Shown here: piece after piece, positions 1-7,901 of the stretch
How positions within the stretch are numbered: the stretch's first letter is position 1
Layout of the letters: each line of letters starts with the position of its first letter
Source of the DNA: QHXW01 sp035297145
GTDB lineage: Bacteria > Acidobacteriota > Terriglobia > Bryobacterales > Bryobacteraceae
Assembly: GCA_035297145.1 (NCBI GenBank)
Contig: DATGZN010000016.1
Coordinates: 1-37,408, forward strand
DNA length: 37,408 nt
Reading direction: 5' to 3'
The notes under the pieces: generated by a model
Seen by the model: only the letters and a program-made list of their open reading frames with translations
Database searches by the model: none
What the model was told of the DNA's origin: nothing
Position numbers and translations under genes: made by a program

Positions 1-2274
1 GAGTTTTTCTTCGGCCATGTAGGCGCGATTGCGAAGGGTGAGCAGATCGAAGTCGACCTGGTGGGCGTCGAATTCGGGGCCATCGACGCAGGCGAAGACG
101 GGCTTGCCTCCCACGGAGACGCGGCAGCCGCCGCACATGCCTGTGCCATCGACCATGATGGGATTCAGGCTAGCCACCGTTTTGACGCCCCACTCCCGCG
201 TGAGTTGCGCGGCGAAGCGCATGAGCGGGATGGGGCCGATCACATGCACGAACTTCGGGACGAGATGGGATTGAGTGCGCCAGTGGCGCATGAGTTCGAC
301 CACGTTGCCATGGAATCCCTCGGAGCCATCATCGGTGGCCCAGTGCACTTCATCGGCGGCGTTTCGCAGCTCTTCGTCGAGGATCATGCGGCTGGCGGTA
401 CGCGCGCCCACCAGTGCAACCACGTGATTGCCATGTTGACGGAGCGCGCGCGCGACGGGCAACAGCTCCGCAACGCCCACGCCGCCACCGACGCACCACA
501 CGGTTCCAAAGTGCTCGGCTGTGGCGGGAGTCCCGAGGGGGCCAAGGATATCGGCAAGCGAGTCGCCCGTCCGCAGGGAGGCAAGTGCCTGCGTGGTTTT
601 GCCGATGGCTTGGAAGATCAGGCGAATGGTTCCACCGGCCAGGTCGCCATCGACGAGCGTGAGGGGAATGCGCTCACTTTCCCGCGTGGGACGCAACACC
701 ACGAACTGTCCCGGACGCCAGTGGCGGGCAATGTCGAGGGCCTCCACTTCAATGGTGTAGGTGTCGGGTGCGATCTGCGCCCGCGAAATGATGCGAAATT
801 TCGTGTTTTGCGGCACCGGCTGGAATACCGATGCCGGCTGGCCGTTCAGAGCGTGGTGAATGGCTTCAGCGGCGGCGCGCCCATCGCGCATGGCCTGAAT
901 AACGGTGGAACCACCGCGCGCTACGTCGCCACCGGCGAAGACATTGGGCAGACTGGTTTCGCCCGACTCCTGAATTGCGATCTTGCCGTCTTTGGTGAGC
1001 AACTGGGGTGTAGCGCGCTGCACCGTGGGATTCGGACCTTGCCCTACGGCCGCGACGATGGTGTCGACGTCCATCCAGAACTCGGAATCGGGGATCGGCA
1101 CCGGAGATGGGCGGCCCGATTCATCCGCCGCTTCAAGGCGCATGCGAATGCATTGCATGCGTTTCAGCGCGCCGCGTTCGTCACCTTCCAGGCGCACGGG
1201 AGCGGCCAGGAATTCGAACTTTACGCCCTCTTCCTCGGCATGGGCGATTTCCTCGATACGCGCGCGCAGCTCTTTGCGGCCGCGGCGAAACAGGATCGTA
1301 GTATCGCTACCCATGCGACGTGCCCACCGCGCCGCGTCCATGGCCGAATTACCGCCGCCAATCACGACCGTTGCGGCGCCGACGCGCACCGGCGTATCAG
1401 ATTCCGGGAAGCGATGCGCTTCCATGAGATTGAGGCGCGTGAGGAATTCGTTTGCGGTGTAAACGCCGATGAGATTCTCGCCGGGAATGCCCATCATGTG
1501 GGGCAGACCGGCGCCGGTGCCGAGAAACACCGCGGCGTAGCCTTGATCGAACAGCTCTTCGACGGAGCAGGTTTTGCCGACGAGGAAATCGGTGCGGAAC
1601 TGGACGCCCATGGCGCGCAGCCGGTCGATCTCACTGTGCACGACTTCGCGCGGGAGGCGAAACTCAGGAATCCCGTACATCAGGACGCCGCCTAGCTCGT
1701 GGAGGGCTTCGAATACCGTGACGCGATAACCGCTGACGGCGAGGTCCCGTGCCGCGATCAGCGATGCAGGGCCGCTACCCACGAGCGCGACGCGCGATCC
1801 GTTCGGCAGATGCTTGGTGCATTGAGGTTGGCTGTCGCACCCATGGTCGGCCGCGAACCGTTCGAGCGAACCGATGGCCACGGGCTCGAGTTTCGTGCCC
1901 AGCAGGCACGCCTTCTCGCAGAAGCGCTCATGCTGGCACACGCGGCCGCAGATACCGGGGAACGGACTTTGCTGAAGGATGCTTTCGAGCGCGCCGGCGA
2001 AATCCGACTCGACCAGGCGGTCTATGAAACTGCGGACGTCGATGTGAAGCGGGCAGGCTCCGACGCATTTGGGGTCGACACAATGGAGGCAGCGAAGGGC
2101 CTCTTTAAGTGCCTGGTCGGGGGAGAAGCCGAGATTAACCTCGCTGGAAGTGCGTACGCGCTCTTCGGGCGTGAGCAGGTTTTCGCGCTGGCGTGGCGCT
2201 TTTGGCGTTCTCTTTGGTTTATTTACACCCGGCCGTGCGTGATTTGACCCACTTACGTCTGAATCCGTGTTCAT
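1..2274 (-). CDS. NfnL-NfnS-type fused flavoprotein: GltD-like (glutamate synthase small chain) domain followed by ferredoxin-NADP reductase-like domain, 3' end missing
   Basis: The 758 codons in the window read in one frame from ATG 2274 to the left edge. Residues 55-145 are a Fer4_20-type double cluster domain with C62, C65, C70, C74 and C109, C113, C119, C123. Residues 160-475 are the GltD-like FAD/NADPH domain with GSGPAS at 166-171 and GGGNSAMDAAR at 306-316. Residues 490-758 resemble the NfnS/DHODH-B/FNR family: a flavin-binding RPT..ERIPLT segment near 528-539, the nucleotide motif GGGVGVAELL at 596-605, and VDGTGMCGGC at 708-717 with C729, which fits the Asp/Cys-ligated [2Fe-2S] cluster of NfnS. 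The family performs NADPH/NADH/ferredoxin electron transfer, in Nfn by flavin bifurcation; this exact reaction is inferred. The order is large-subunit domain first. A G-rich tract sits about 8 nt before the ATG. A GltB large subunit could instead lie outside the window, but the C-terminal half argues for Nfn. Confidence 0.85.
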   Translation of the reverse strand, partial: MNTDSDVSGSNHARPGVNKPKRTPKAPRQRENLLTPEERVRTSSEVNLGFSPDQALKEALRCLHCVDPKCVGACPLHIDVRSFIDRLVESDFAGALESILQQSPFPGICGRVCQHERFCEKACLLGTKLEPVAIGSLERFAADHGCDSQPQCTKHLPNGSRVALVGSGPASLIAARDLAVSGYRVTVFEALHELGGVLMYGIPEFRLPREVVHSEIDRLRAMGVQFRTDFLVGKTCSVEELFDQGYAAVFLGTGAGLPHMMGIPGENLIGVYTANEFLTRLNLMEAHRFPESDTPVRVGAATVVIGGGNSAMDAARWARRMGSDTTILFRRGRKELRARIEEIAHAEEEGVKFEFLAAPVRLEGDERGALKRMQCIRMRLEAADESGRPSPVPIPDSEFWMDVDTIVAAVGQGPNPTVQRATPQLLTKDGKIAIQESGETSLPNVFAGGDVARGGSTVIQAMRDGRAAAEAIHHALNGQPASVFQPVPQNTKFRIISRAQIAPDTYTIEVEALDIARHWRPGQFVVLRPTRESERIPLTLVDGDLAGGTIRLIFQAIGKTTQALASLRTGDSLADILGPLGTPATAEHFGTVWCVGGGVGVAELLPVARALRQHGNHVVALVGARTASRMILDEELRNAADEVHWATDDGSEGFHGNVVELMRHWRTQSHLVPKFVHVIGPIPLMRFAAQLTREWGVKTVASLNPIMVDGTGMCGGCRVSVGGKPVFACVDGPEFDAHQVDFDLLTLRNRAYMAEEKL

Positions 2275-2347
2275 CTGACAGTCCCCCCAGGCAATGCAGA
2301 AGGCTACTTAATGCACGTGGGATTCCAGGCTTAGAAACACAATAGAG

Positions 2348-3481
2348 TTACGCCGATTGCAGCATTTCCTCCCAGGTGACTTCGCGCCGCGTCTCAATGG
2401 CCATACGGCCGAGCAGTGAAGTAAAGGTACTGTCGGCGGCGTCGAAAGCCATGTTGCGCGGTTTGCCGGCGAGGATATCCGTGACGAACGCATCGATGGC
2501 GTCGATGGTAATTTCGCGCTTCGAATTCACCACGATATCGGTGCTTTCATCCTTGTGCCATTTGTAATACTTGCGCTCGGTTTCGAGTACGCCTTCGGTT
2601 CCGAAGAACTGCTCTTTGACGTCCCAATAGCGCTTGACGGCCAGTTGGGTGGCGGCGAGAAATCCGCGCAGACCGTTGGGATATTCGTAAGTGACGTTGA
2701 GATGGTCGAGGTTGTCGCCGAATGTGCGTTTCTTGCGGCCGCCCGCGCCGGTGGCTTTGAGAGGATGCGATTGCGCGAACCAGTTGAGGACGTCGAGGCC
2801 ATGGCAATCCTGCTCGACGATGAAGTCGCCGGAGGTTTCACGGAACGCGCCCCAATGGCGGATGCGCCACTGCTCGCGCGGATAGGGGGATTCGAACGGA
2901 CGGATGGGCGCGCCACCCAGCAGCCAGTCGCTGCGCATGAGCAGCAACTCGCCCAACTTGCCGGAACGCAGGATGTCGAGCGCGGCGAGATATTCGGGGC
3001 TGAAGCGCTGCTGGAAACCGAACTGGATGACCTTGGAGGAGTCGGCATTTTGCGCCGCGCGCAGCAGGCGCTTGACGCCCGCGACATCCGCGCCTGCGGG
3101 CTTTTCACAATAGATGTGCTTGCGCGCTTCGACGGCGGCTTCAAAGTGCTCGGGATGCAGAAATACGGGGGTCGCGATGAGCACAGCGTCGAGATCCGCG
3201 CGCGCGAGAAGATCGCGAAAGTCGGTGTAAGCGGGCACGCGCTCGGTGTTCGGGATTTCGGTTTTGGCGCGATCGATTTGATCGTGGTAGACGTCGCACA
3301 GCGCCGCGATGCGCACGCGCGGGTCATTGGCAAAGAGCTTGCCATCGTAGCGGCCGCGACCGCCGGTTCCGATGATCCCGAGCGATATTTGCGAGTTAGC
3401 CTGAGCGCCGAAAACGGCTTTGGAGCTGGCCAGGATAGCCGCTCCGCCTGTGAGCGCGGCACGACGCGTGAATTCACGCAT
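2348..3481 (-). CDS. Gfo/Idh/MocA-family oxidoreductase with Tat-like signal
   Basis: A 377-residue protein that starts at ATG 3481, with AAGGAG 6 nt upstream. The N-terminus has two arginines and then a hydrophobic stretch (RRAALTGGAAILA, residues 6-18), as in Tat-exported members of this family. A Rossmann fold follows (LGIIGTGGRGR near 34-44), and the EKP motif typical of Gfo/Idh/MocA enzymes is at about residue 125 (YCEKPAG). The C-terminal half has the usual alpha/beta substrate domain. Family members oxidise or reduce sugars, inositols or amino-sugar derivatives with NAD(P); the substrate here cannot be read from the sequence. The gene lies 46 nt downstream of purS on the same strand, so co-transcription is possible though functionally unrelated. 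Confidence 0.88.
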   Translation of the reverse strand: MREFTRRAALTGGAAILASSKAVFGAQANSQISLGIIGTGGRGRYDGKLFANDPRVRIAALCDVYHDQIDRAKTEIPNTERVPAYTDFRDLLARADLDAVLIATPVFLHPEHFEAAVEARKHIYCEKPAGADVAGVKRLLRAAQNADSSKVIQFGFQQRFSPEYLAALDILRSGKLGELLLMRSDWLLGGAPIRPFESPYPREQWRIRHWGAFRETSGDFIVEQDCHGLDVLNWFAQSHPLKATGAGGRKKRTFGDNLDHLNVTYEYPNGLRGFLAATQLAVKRYWDVKEQFFGTEGVLETERKYYKWHKDESTDIVVNSKREITIDAIDAFVTDILAGKPRNMAFDAADSTFTSLLGRMAIETRREVTWEEMLQSA

Positions 3482-3527
3482 AAAATCTCCTTTTTTGGAG
3501 ACCGGTGCAATTCAAGTGCCGCGCAGT

Positions 3528-3773
3528 TCAGTCCAGGAATTCGATCCGGAATTCTTCGATGACAGGGTTGGTAAGGACGTCGCGAGCGATGGCGTCGATG
3601 TCTTTGTGGGCTTGTTCGCGGCTGGTGGCGGGGTCGAGCGCAATCTCGAAGTACTTGCCCTGGCGCACACCGGAGATGTCACGATAACCGAGTCCGTTGA
3701 GCGCGGCGTGGATGGTTTGGCCTTGGGGATCGAGGACGGTGGATTTGAGGGAGACGTAGACGCGGGCTTTCAT
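3528..3773 (-). CDS. purS: Phosphoribosylformylglycinamidine synthase subunit PurS
   Basis: An 81-residue protein beginning MKARVYVSLKSTVLDPQG, the classic PurS start, and containing GLGYRDISGVRQGKYFEI (residues 27-44). PurS is the small structural subunit that links PurQ glutaminase to PurL in the FGAM synthase complex of de novo purine synthesis. The frame stays open for 40 codons upstream, but homologs start at ATG 3773 and the added residues are low-quality sequence. No purQ, purL or purC is nearby, so this is a stand-alone purS. There is no Shine-Dalgarno sequence; a perfect TATAAT lies 9 nt upstream. Confidence 0.92.
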   Translation of the reverse strand: MKARVYVSLKSTVLDPQGQTIHAALNGLGYRDISGVRQGKYFEIALDPATSREQAHKDIDAIARDVLTNPVIEEFRIEFLD

Positions 3774-3782
3774 GAAGTCTGT

Positions 3783-3788
3783 ATTATA
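3783..3788 (-). promoter_or_regulatory. -10 element of purS (leaderless or nearly leaderless)
   Basis: On the minus strand a perfect TATAAT ends 9 nt before the purS ATG. Transcription would start at or within about 2 nt of the start codon. I see no good -35 at 16-18 bp. The gap from here to 4010 (about 220 bp) holds only short inverted repeats, such as GAGGC..GCCTC near 3832-3847 and CCTGCC..GGCAGG near 3900-3928, and no gene. Confidence 0.55.
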
Positions 3789-4010
3789 GCGGGCGGCGGC
3801 TTCTCCTTCGCGGCCAAGTTGCAATAGGTGAGGCCGTCTAGCCTCAGGCCATCGCCCTATCTGTAGTCTCTGAAAATATTGAGCGGGCTGCATTCCAAAC
3901 CTGCCGCCTTGGCCGAAAACAGGCAGGCCCCATCAGCCCCTAATTTTCGCCGTTTTGAGTCTAAAGTTTTCGGAGGACACAGCCGTTAACAGTCAAAAGG
4001 AGTTCCACTT

Positions 4011-4427
4011 TTGAAAAAAACAATGTTACTGACGGTAGGTATCTCATGTTTGCTGGTCGGCATGGCCGCTCCGGTAAGCGCGCAAATATTAGGTGTGGCG
4101 GGGCTGAAAAGCGACGTTCCCTTTGCATTCGTTTCTGGTGGCCGCACAATCCAAGCCGGCCAGTACGTCCTGCAGATCAAGCAAGGGCTAGTACGGTTCC
4201 TCGATGAGGATGGGCATGCGGTTCACGCCATCGTTTCGAACACGCAGGATTGCAACCACAAGGAGGAGCAACCCAGACTCGTGTTCCACCGGTACGGCGA
4301 GACGTACTTTTTATGGCAGGTCTGGAGCCGCGATTACAAAGTCGAATTCGGGACGTCGCGCACTGAACACAAACTGAAAGCCGGGCTGAAGGCGGACCAA
4401 GAGACCGTAATACTAGCCATGCGCTAG
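4011..4427 (+). CDS. Small secreted protein of unknown function with a VPFAF-type domain
   Basis: A 138-residue protein. Translation probably starts at TTG 4011, since AAAAGGAG (3995-4002) is 8 nt upstream and the frame then gives the lysine-rich MKK n-region of a signal peptide; ATG 4023 would shorten it. Residues 1-25 form a Sec signal peptide ending VSAQ. The mature part contains DVPFAFVSGGRTIQAGQYVL (34-53). This pattern, an F-x-V-G-N/G-R segment then a 'PAG.Y' turn, is common in small secreted acidobacterial proteins of unknown role. One pair of possible surface cysteines is absent (a single Cys near residue 81). It is isolated: purS is divergent upstream and the next gene is convergent. 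No function is proposed. Confidence 0.8.
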   Translation: MKKTMLLTVGISCLLVGMAAPVSAQILGVAGLKSDVPFAFVSGGRTIQAGQYVLQIKQGLVRFLDEDGHAVHAIVSNTQDCNHKEEQPRLVFHRYGETYFLWQVWSRDYKVEFGTSRTEHKLKAGLKADQETVILAMR

Positions 4428-4545
4428 GGCTGAAATCACCCCGGCTCTCGATGATCGTCCTGGAGGGTTGTGACTTCTAGTACCTGACGGAGCGTGTCTG
4501 TGAAGTGGCCACGCGTCCGTTTGGTGGATTGGCGTGAACGGCGTC

Positions 4546-5499
4546 CTACTGATAAATCGGTTCCAACTTGTTCACGATGTACACGCCGCAGCGCTCGTAG
4601 CTCGCGCGTGGGCCCCTCCGGGCGGTGTCGAGGTCCACGCAGAGCCACCCCTTGTAATCAACTGATTTCAAGACGCGGTGGCAGGCGGGGAAGTCGATTT
4701 CGCCGTCGCCTAGATCGTAGATGCTGGAGAAAAATTTGGCGTCTTCGGAATCTTTGAGGTGGATCTTGCCGTTATCTTCGACGAAGTCGGCCACGGGTGT
4801 GGTCCACTTGGCGTCCTTATAGTCGGCGAAGATGATGCGGCGCTTGAATTTTTCGAACGTGACGGGGACGTTGGCGCCTGCGAGGTGGAGGTGTGCGGTG
4901 TCGGGGGCGAAGAAGACCAGCTTGGGATCGCACTTGGCGAGCAGCAGCTCGATCTCATCGGGCTTTTCCATCATCTGGCCGAGATGATTGTGCAGGCCCA
5001 CGCGAAACCCCAATTCCCGGGCCATCAGGCCTGTGCGCGAGTAGCAGTCGGACAGGTGGTCGAAGGCGGGGAGGATATCGGCGCCCGGCGGGAGGCGCGC
5101 GGGTGTGAAGATTACGAGCTCAGTGGCACCAAAATCGTTCAAGATCGCCATGGCGCGGCGCGCGGCAGCATAGAACTTGTCGTGCTGCGAAGGATCCTGC
5201 GCCGGGCCGTTGAAGGAAGCGGTACACACATGCAGCTTCCGCTTTTTGACTTCCTTCAACATTTGCGAGGGCGTGAGATTGTAGGCTTCGAAGCAGTGCG
5301 GGAAATCGGTGAGGCGGATGCCGATGAAACCTGTGTCACGCATGACGTCGAGGATGTCGGTGAACGCGACGGGGCGAAAGTGGCTCCACAGGCCCAGGCT
5401 GAGGGCCCACCTGATGTTGCGGTTGGCGGGCAGTGATGCGGCGGCGCGAGTAAGGGCGGCGGATAGCCAGGCAAGAAACACACGGCGATTCATGGCCAC
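4546..5499 (-). CDS. Sugar phosphate isomerase/epimerase-like TIM-barrel protein (AP endonuclease 2 / xylose isomerase-like)
   Basis: About 317 residues. It begins MNRRVFLAWLSAAL, a twin-arginine-like export signal, then a xylose-isomerase-like TIM barrel. Likely metal and active-site segments are GLHNHLGQMMEKPDE (near 168-182), FAPDTAHLHLAG (near 197-208) and the C-terminal GDGEIDFPACHRVLKSVDYKGWLCVDLD. The family isomerises or epimerises keto-sugars or cuts AP sites; a sugar role fits better because the gene directly follows an enolase-superfamily gene. The start is ambiguous: GTG 5499 abuts the upstream TAG stop (5502-5500), and ATG 5493 lies two codons further in. Either way translation is probably coupled. 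Confidence 0.8.
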   Translation of the reverse strand: MAMNRRVFLAWLSAALTRAAASLPANRNIRWALSLGLWSHFRPVAFTDILDVMRDTGFIGIRLTDFPHCFEAYNLTPSQMLKEVKKRKLHVCTASFNGPAQDPSQHDKFYAAARRAMAILNDFGATELVIFTPARLPPGADILPAFDHLSDCYSRTGLMARELGFRVGLHNHLGQMMEKPDEIELLLAKCDPKLVFFAPDTAHLHLAGANVPVTFEKFKRRIIFADYKDAKWTTPVADFVEDNGKIHLKDSEDAKFFSSIYDLGDGEIDFPACHRVLKSVDYKGWLCVDLDTARRGPRASYERCGVYIVNKLEPIYQ

Positions 5500-6618
5500 C
5501 TACGCAACTCGGAATTTACGCACGGCGTCTTCGTCCAGATCGATGCCCAGGCCCGGCTCTTGAGGGATGGCGAGATAGCCGTCCTTGGCGCGGAGTTTCT
5601 GGCGCGTGATCTGCTCGCGCAGATTGGTTTCCTCCTCGGCCACAAACTCGCAGATAAGCGCGTTCGGAATGGAGTTTAGCCAATGAAGCGCGGCGGTCAC
5701 GTTCACATAGGTTGTGAAGCCGTGGTTGGCGATGGGCAGACCGCGGTCCCAGGCAAGCGCCGCGATCTTCATGGCTTCCGTGAACCCGCCGCAACGCGTG
5801 AGATCGACTTGCACTACGTCGATGCGCCCGCGGTCCATCAAATCCAGGAATGACTTACGTTCGCTCTCTTCTTCCCCGGCGGCGATGCGCACGTGCGTGG
5901 ACTCGGCGAGCTTCCGGTAACCGATGTAATCGTCGGGGCGCAGGGGTTCTTCGAGCCAGTAGATGTTGTAGTCGCCGAAGGCGCGGGCGCGCTGGAGCGC
6001 GGTTTTGGAATCCCAGACCAGACCGGCGTCGATCAACAGGTCGGCGCCGTCGCCCAAGCCCTTCCGGCCTTCACGGACCAGGCCGATGTCGGTTTTCTCA
6101 TCGCGGCCCATCGGATCCCAACCGAACTTGACGGCGGTGAATCCTTGATCGCGGAAGCGGCGCGCCATCTCGCCGGTTTTCTTGGGCGTCTCGCCGAATA
6201 GCGAGCTGGCGTAGCAGCGCATTTTCTGATGGAAGCCTCCCCCGAGCAGCTTCCATACCGGCATTTTGAGAGCTTTGCCTTTGATGTCCCAAAGCGCCAT
6301 GTCGATACCGCTCATGGCGTGTATTCCGACGCCGCGGCGGCCGCCGTAGATATTGGCGCGATACATTTTGTGCCAGATTTTTTCGGTCTCGAAGGGATCT
6401 TCGCCGATCACGACTTGTCCGAGCCCGGCGGCGGTGGTGTGCGAGAACGGACCGTCGATCGCACCCTTGACGGCCATGGGCGCGGAATCAACTTCGCCGA
6501 TGCCAGTGATGCCGGCGTCGGTTTCAACGCGCACGATGAGCGCGTCCTGGCCGCTATCGCACTGGAGCTTGACCTCGGGCTGGCGAAGATAGAGAGCTTC
6601 AACTTTTGTGATCTTCAT
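5500..6618 (-). CDS. Mandelate racemase/muconate lactonizing enzyme family protein (enolase superfamily acid-sugar dehydratase-like)
   Basis: A 372-residue enolase-superfamily enzyme with an N-terminal capping domain (1-125) and a barrel. Metal ligands are D197 (LLIDAG), E223 (WLEEP) and E249 (AAGEEE). Candidate bases are K164 (VKFGWD), D272 (QVDLTRCGG) and the D272/H299 dyad (IANHG), and E324 follows. These positions nearly coincide with mandelate racemase numbering, which places it in the MR subgroup; the second Lys of the KxK motif is Gly. MR-group enzymes abstract a proton alpha to a carboxylate, usually as acid-sugar dehydratases or racemases. The substrate is unknown. It is the first gene of a two-gene unit with the TIM-barrel protein downstream. 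No clear ribosome-binding site precedes ATG 6618. Confidence 0.88.
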   Translation of the reverse strand: MKITKVEALYLRQPEVKLQCDSGQDALIVRVETDAGITGIGEVDSAPMAVKGAIDGPFSHTTAAGLGQVVIGEDPFETEKIWHKMYRANIYGGRRGVGIHAMSGIDMALWDIKGKALKMPVWKLLGGGFHQKMRCYASSLFGETPKKTGEMARRFRDQGFTAVKFGWDPMGRDEKTDIGLVREGRKGLGDGADLLIDAGLVWDSKTALQRARAFGDYNIYWLEEPLRPDDYIGYRKLAESTHVRIAAGEEESERKSFLDLMDRGRIDVVQVDLTRCGGFTEAMKIAALAWDRGLPIANHGFTTYVNVTAALHWLNSIPNALICEFVAEEETNLREQITRQKLRAKDGYLAIPQEPGLGIDLDEDAVRKFRVA

Positions 6619-6680
6619 GGGTGAATCTGGATGATATCGTTTCGTTCGGATGGTCCGCCAGTGAGGGTAAAAGCAAGAGT

Positions 6681-6788
6681 CACCGCGAAGACGCAGAGAC
6701 GCGGAGAAAAAAGCAAGAAAAAGAAGATCAGGGGTGGCTGCTGACTGTCACGGTGCGCTGCATAGAAGTAACGAGGGCGCAGAGAAAC
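6681..6788. repeat. Intergenic dispersed-repeat-like purine-rich tract
   Basis: The 170-bp gap between two minus-strand genes contains CACCGCGAAGACGCAGAGAC (6681-6700), continuing GCGGAGAAAA. A second, shorter GGGCGCAGAGAAA follows near 6776. Read as protein the first gives HREDAETRRKK, a string I recall from spurious short ORFs in many Acidobacteriota, Planctomycetes and Verrucomicrobia genomes. The internal unit GACGCxGAGA occurs twice in tandem. I treat it as a non-coding dispersed repeat, not as the 70-codon plus-strand ORF that can be drawn over it. Confidence 0.45.
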
Positions 6789-7898
6789 CTATTCGTCTCC
6801 CTTTTGCGCTACGCGCGAGATGGCGTGGACTAGCTTACGGTAGGGAATGTTTTCCGGGGTGTCGAAGGGGAACCATTCGCCGTCGCGCCAGCTGGAGTAA
6901 TACCAGCGCGCGAGAAGGGCGAGATATTCCTGGCGCTGGCGCATGGCCTGCGCGGCGGGCGCGAGGGTATTGACGGCTTCGCGCAGTTTCTGATCGAGCG
7001 AGACGGGCTTGCCTTCCACGATTTCGAAGGTGATGCGCCGCGATCCCTGCCAGGCGCCGCCATGAACGAACCAGAGTTCGACGGCCTGTGGTTCGGCGGA
7101 GGCAGTGACGGCAACGCCATTGAGCCGGCCGATGTCGCGGGCGAGATCGTCGCGAAGGCCGAGCACTTCCTGAATTTTCTCGATGCGCTTGTGCTGGCGC
7201 GCTCCCTGCTCGAAATCGAGATCGGCGCTGAGGCGGTCGCGGGCAGCGGTGGCGGCGTCGAGGAGCGACCGGCCATCGGTACGAAGAAAATGGGCCACGC
7301 GATCTACTTCGTGCGAATATTCTTCGACGCTGACGACCTGCTGGCACGGGCGCAGGCACATTCCCATCTCGCCGTAGATGCAGCCGGGATGCGAAGGCGA
7401 AGGGACGAGGTCCTCCTGGCAGCGGCGCACCTGGAACAAATCGAGAAACTGCGATTCGAATTTCTCGGCCGCGGCGCGCGTGCGAAAAGGCCCGTAGTAT
7501 GCGGCCGGGGCGCGGCCCAGGTGTGTGGTGATCTGGCTGCGCGGGAATTCGTTGGTGAGAATCAGCTTCACATAGGGTGGCATACGCAGACGAAGCACAT
7601 CCAGATACGTTTTAGGGAAATGGCGGCGTGCAAGGTCATACATCAGGACGGCGGATTCGAGTTTCGAGCCGGTGAGCCAGTACTCGACGCGATCGGCGGT
7701 GTGGCGGAGATTCAGGAGGCGCGAGGGCGTGTCGGGCTCGCGCAGAAGGCGCAGCAGACGGCGGCGCAGCACGGTGGTCTTGCCGAGATAAGGATCGCCT
7801 GCTTTGGGCCAAAGTAAGAATACGGCAGGGCGGTTCGGAACTTCTTCGAGCGATTGGTCGAGCACCGGAAGAGCAGCCGCCACCGGAATTTCAGGCAT
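6789..7898 (-). CDS. Short UvrC-like GIY-YIG nuclease lacking the C-terminal endonuclease half
   Basis: A 369-residue homolog of the N-terminal part of UvrC. The GIY-YIG domain (20-100) has PAVFLLW in place of the usual PGVY and PYLGK at 36-40; Y37, R45-R47 and E81 match the catalytic Tyr, Arg and Glu of UvrC. C160, C173, C181 and C185 reproduce the C-x11/12-C-x7-C-x3-C spacing of the UvrC [4Fe-4S] ligands. A UVR helix hairpin follows (about 218-250, DLDFEQGARQHKRIEKIQEVL region). The RNase H-like 5' nuclease and helix-hairpin-helix domains of full UvrC (about 600 residues) are missing. This resembles Cho, which cuts only 3' of a lesion, but Cho lacks the UVR part. The gene starts 3 nt after the aldo/keto reductase stop, so the two form an operon. 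Confidence 0.82.
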   Translation of the reverse strand: MPEIPVAAALPVLDQSLEEVPNRPAVFLLWPKAGDPYLGKTTVLRRRLLRLLREPDTPSRLLNLRHTADRVEYWLTGSKLESAVLMYDLARRHFPKTYLDVLRLRMPPYVKLILTNEFPRSQITTHLGRAPAAYYGPFRTRAAAEKFESQFLDLFQVRRCQEDLVPSPSHPGCIYGEMGMCLRPCQQVVSVEEYSHEVDRVAHFLRTDGRSLLDAATAARDRLSADLDFEQGARQHKRIEKIQEVLGLRDDLARDIGRLNGVAVTASAEPQAVELWFVHGGAWQGSRRITFEIVEGKPVSLDQKLREAVNTLAPAAQAMRQRQEYLALLARWYYSSWRDGEWFPFDTPENIPYRKLVHAISRVAQKGDE

Positions 7899-7901
7899 GG
7901 T

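Noticed and set aside
61..1695. Long plus-strand open frame of 544 codons
   Set aside because: It lies opposite the fused flavoprotein, has no recognisable motif and a composition typical of an antisense frame in GC-rich DNA.
2555..3562. Plus-strand frame of 335 codons
   Set aside because: Antisense to the Gfo/Idh/MocA gene, which has clear family motifs and a ribosome-binding site.
6621..6833. 70-codon plus-strand ORF containing HREDAETRRKK
   Set aside because: It is the translation of a dispersed repeat and overlaps the 3' end of the UvrC-like gene.
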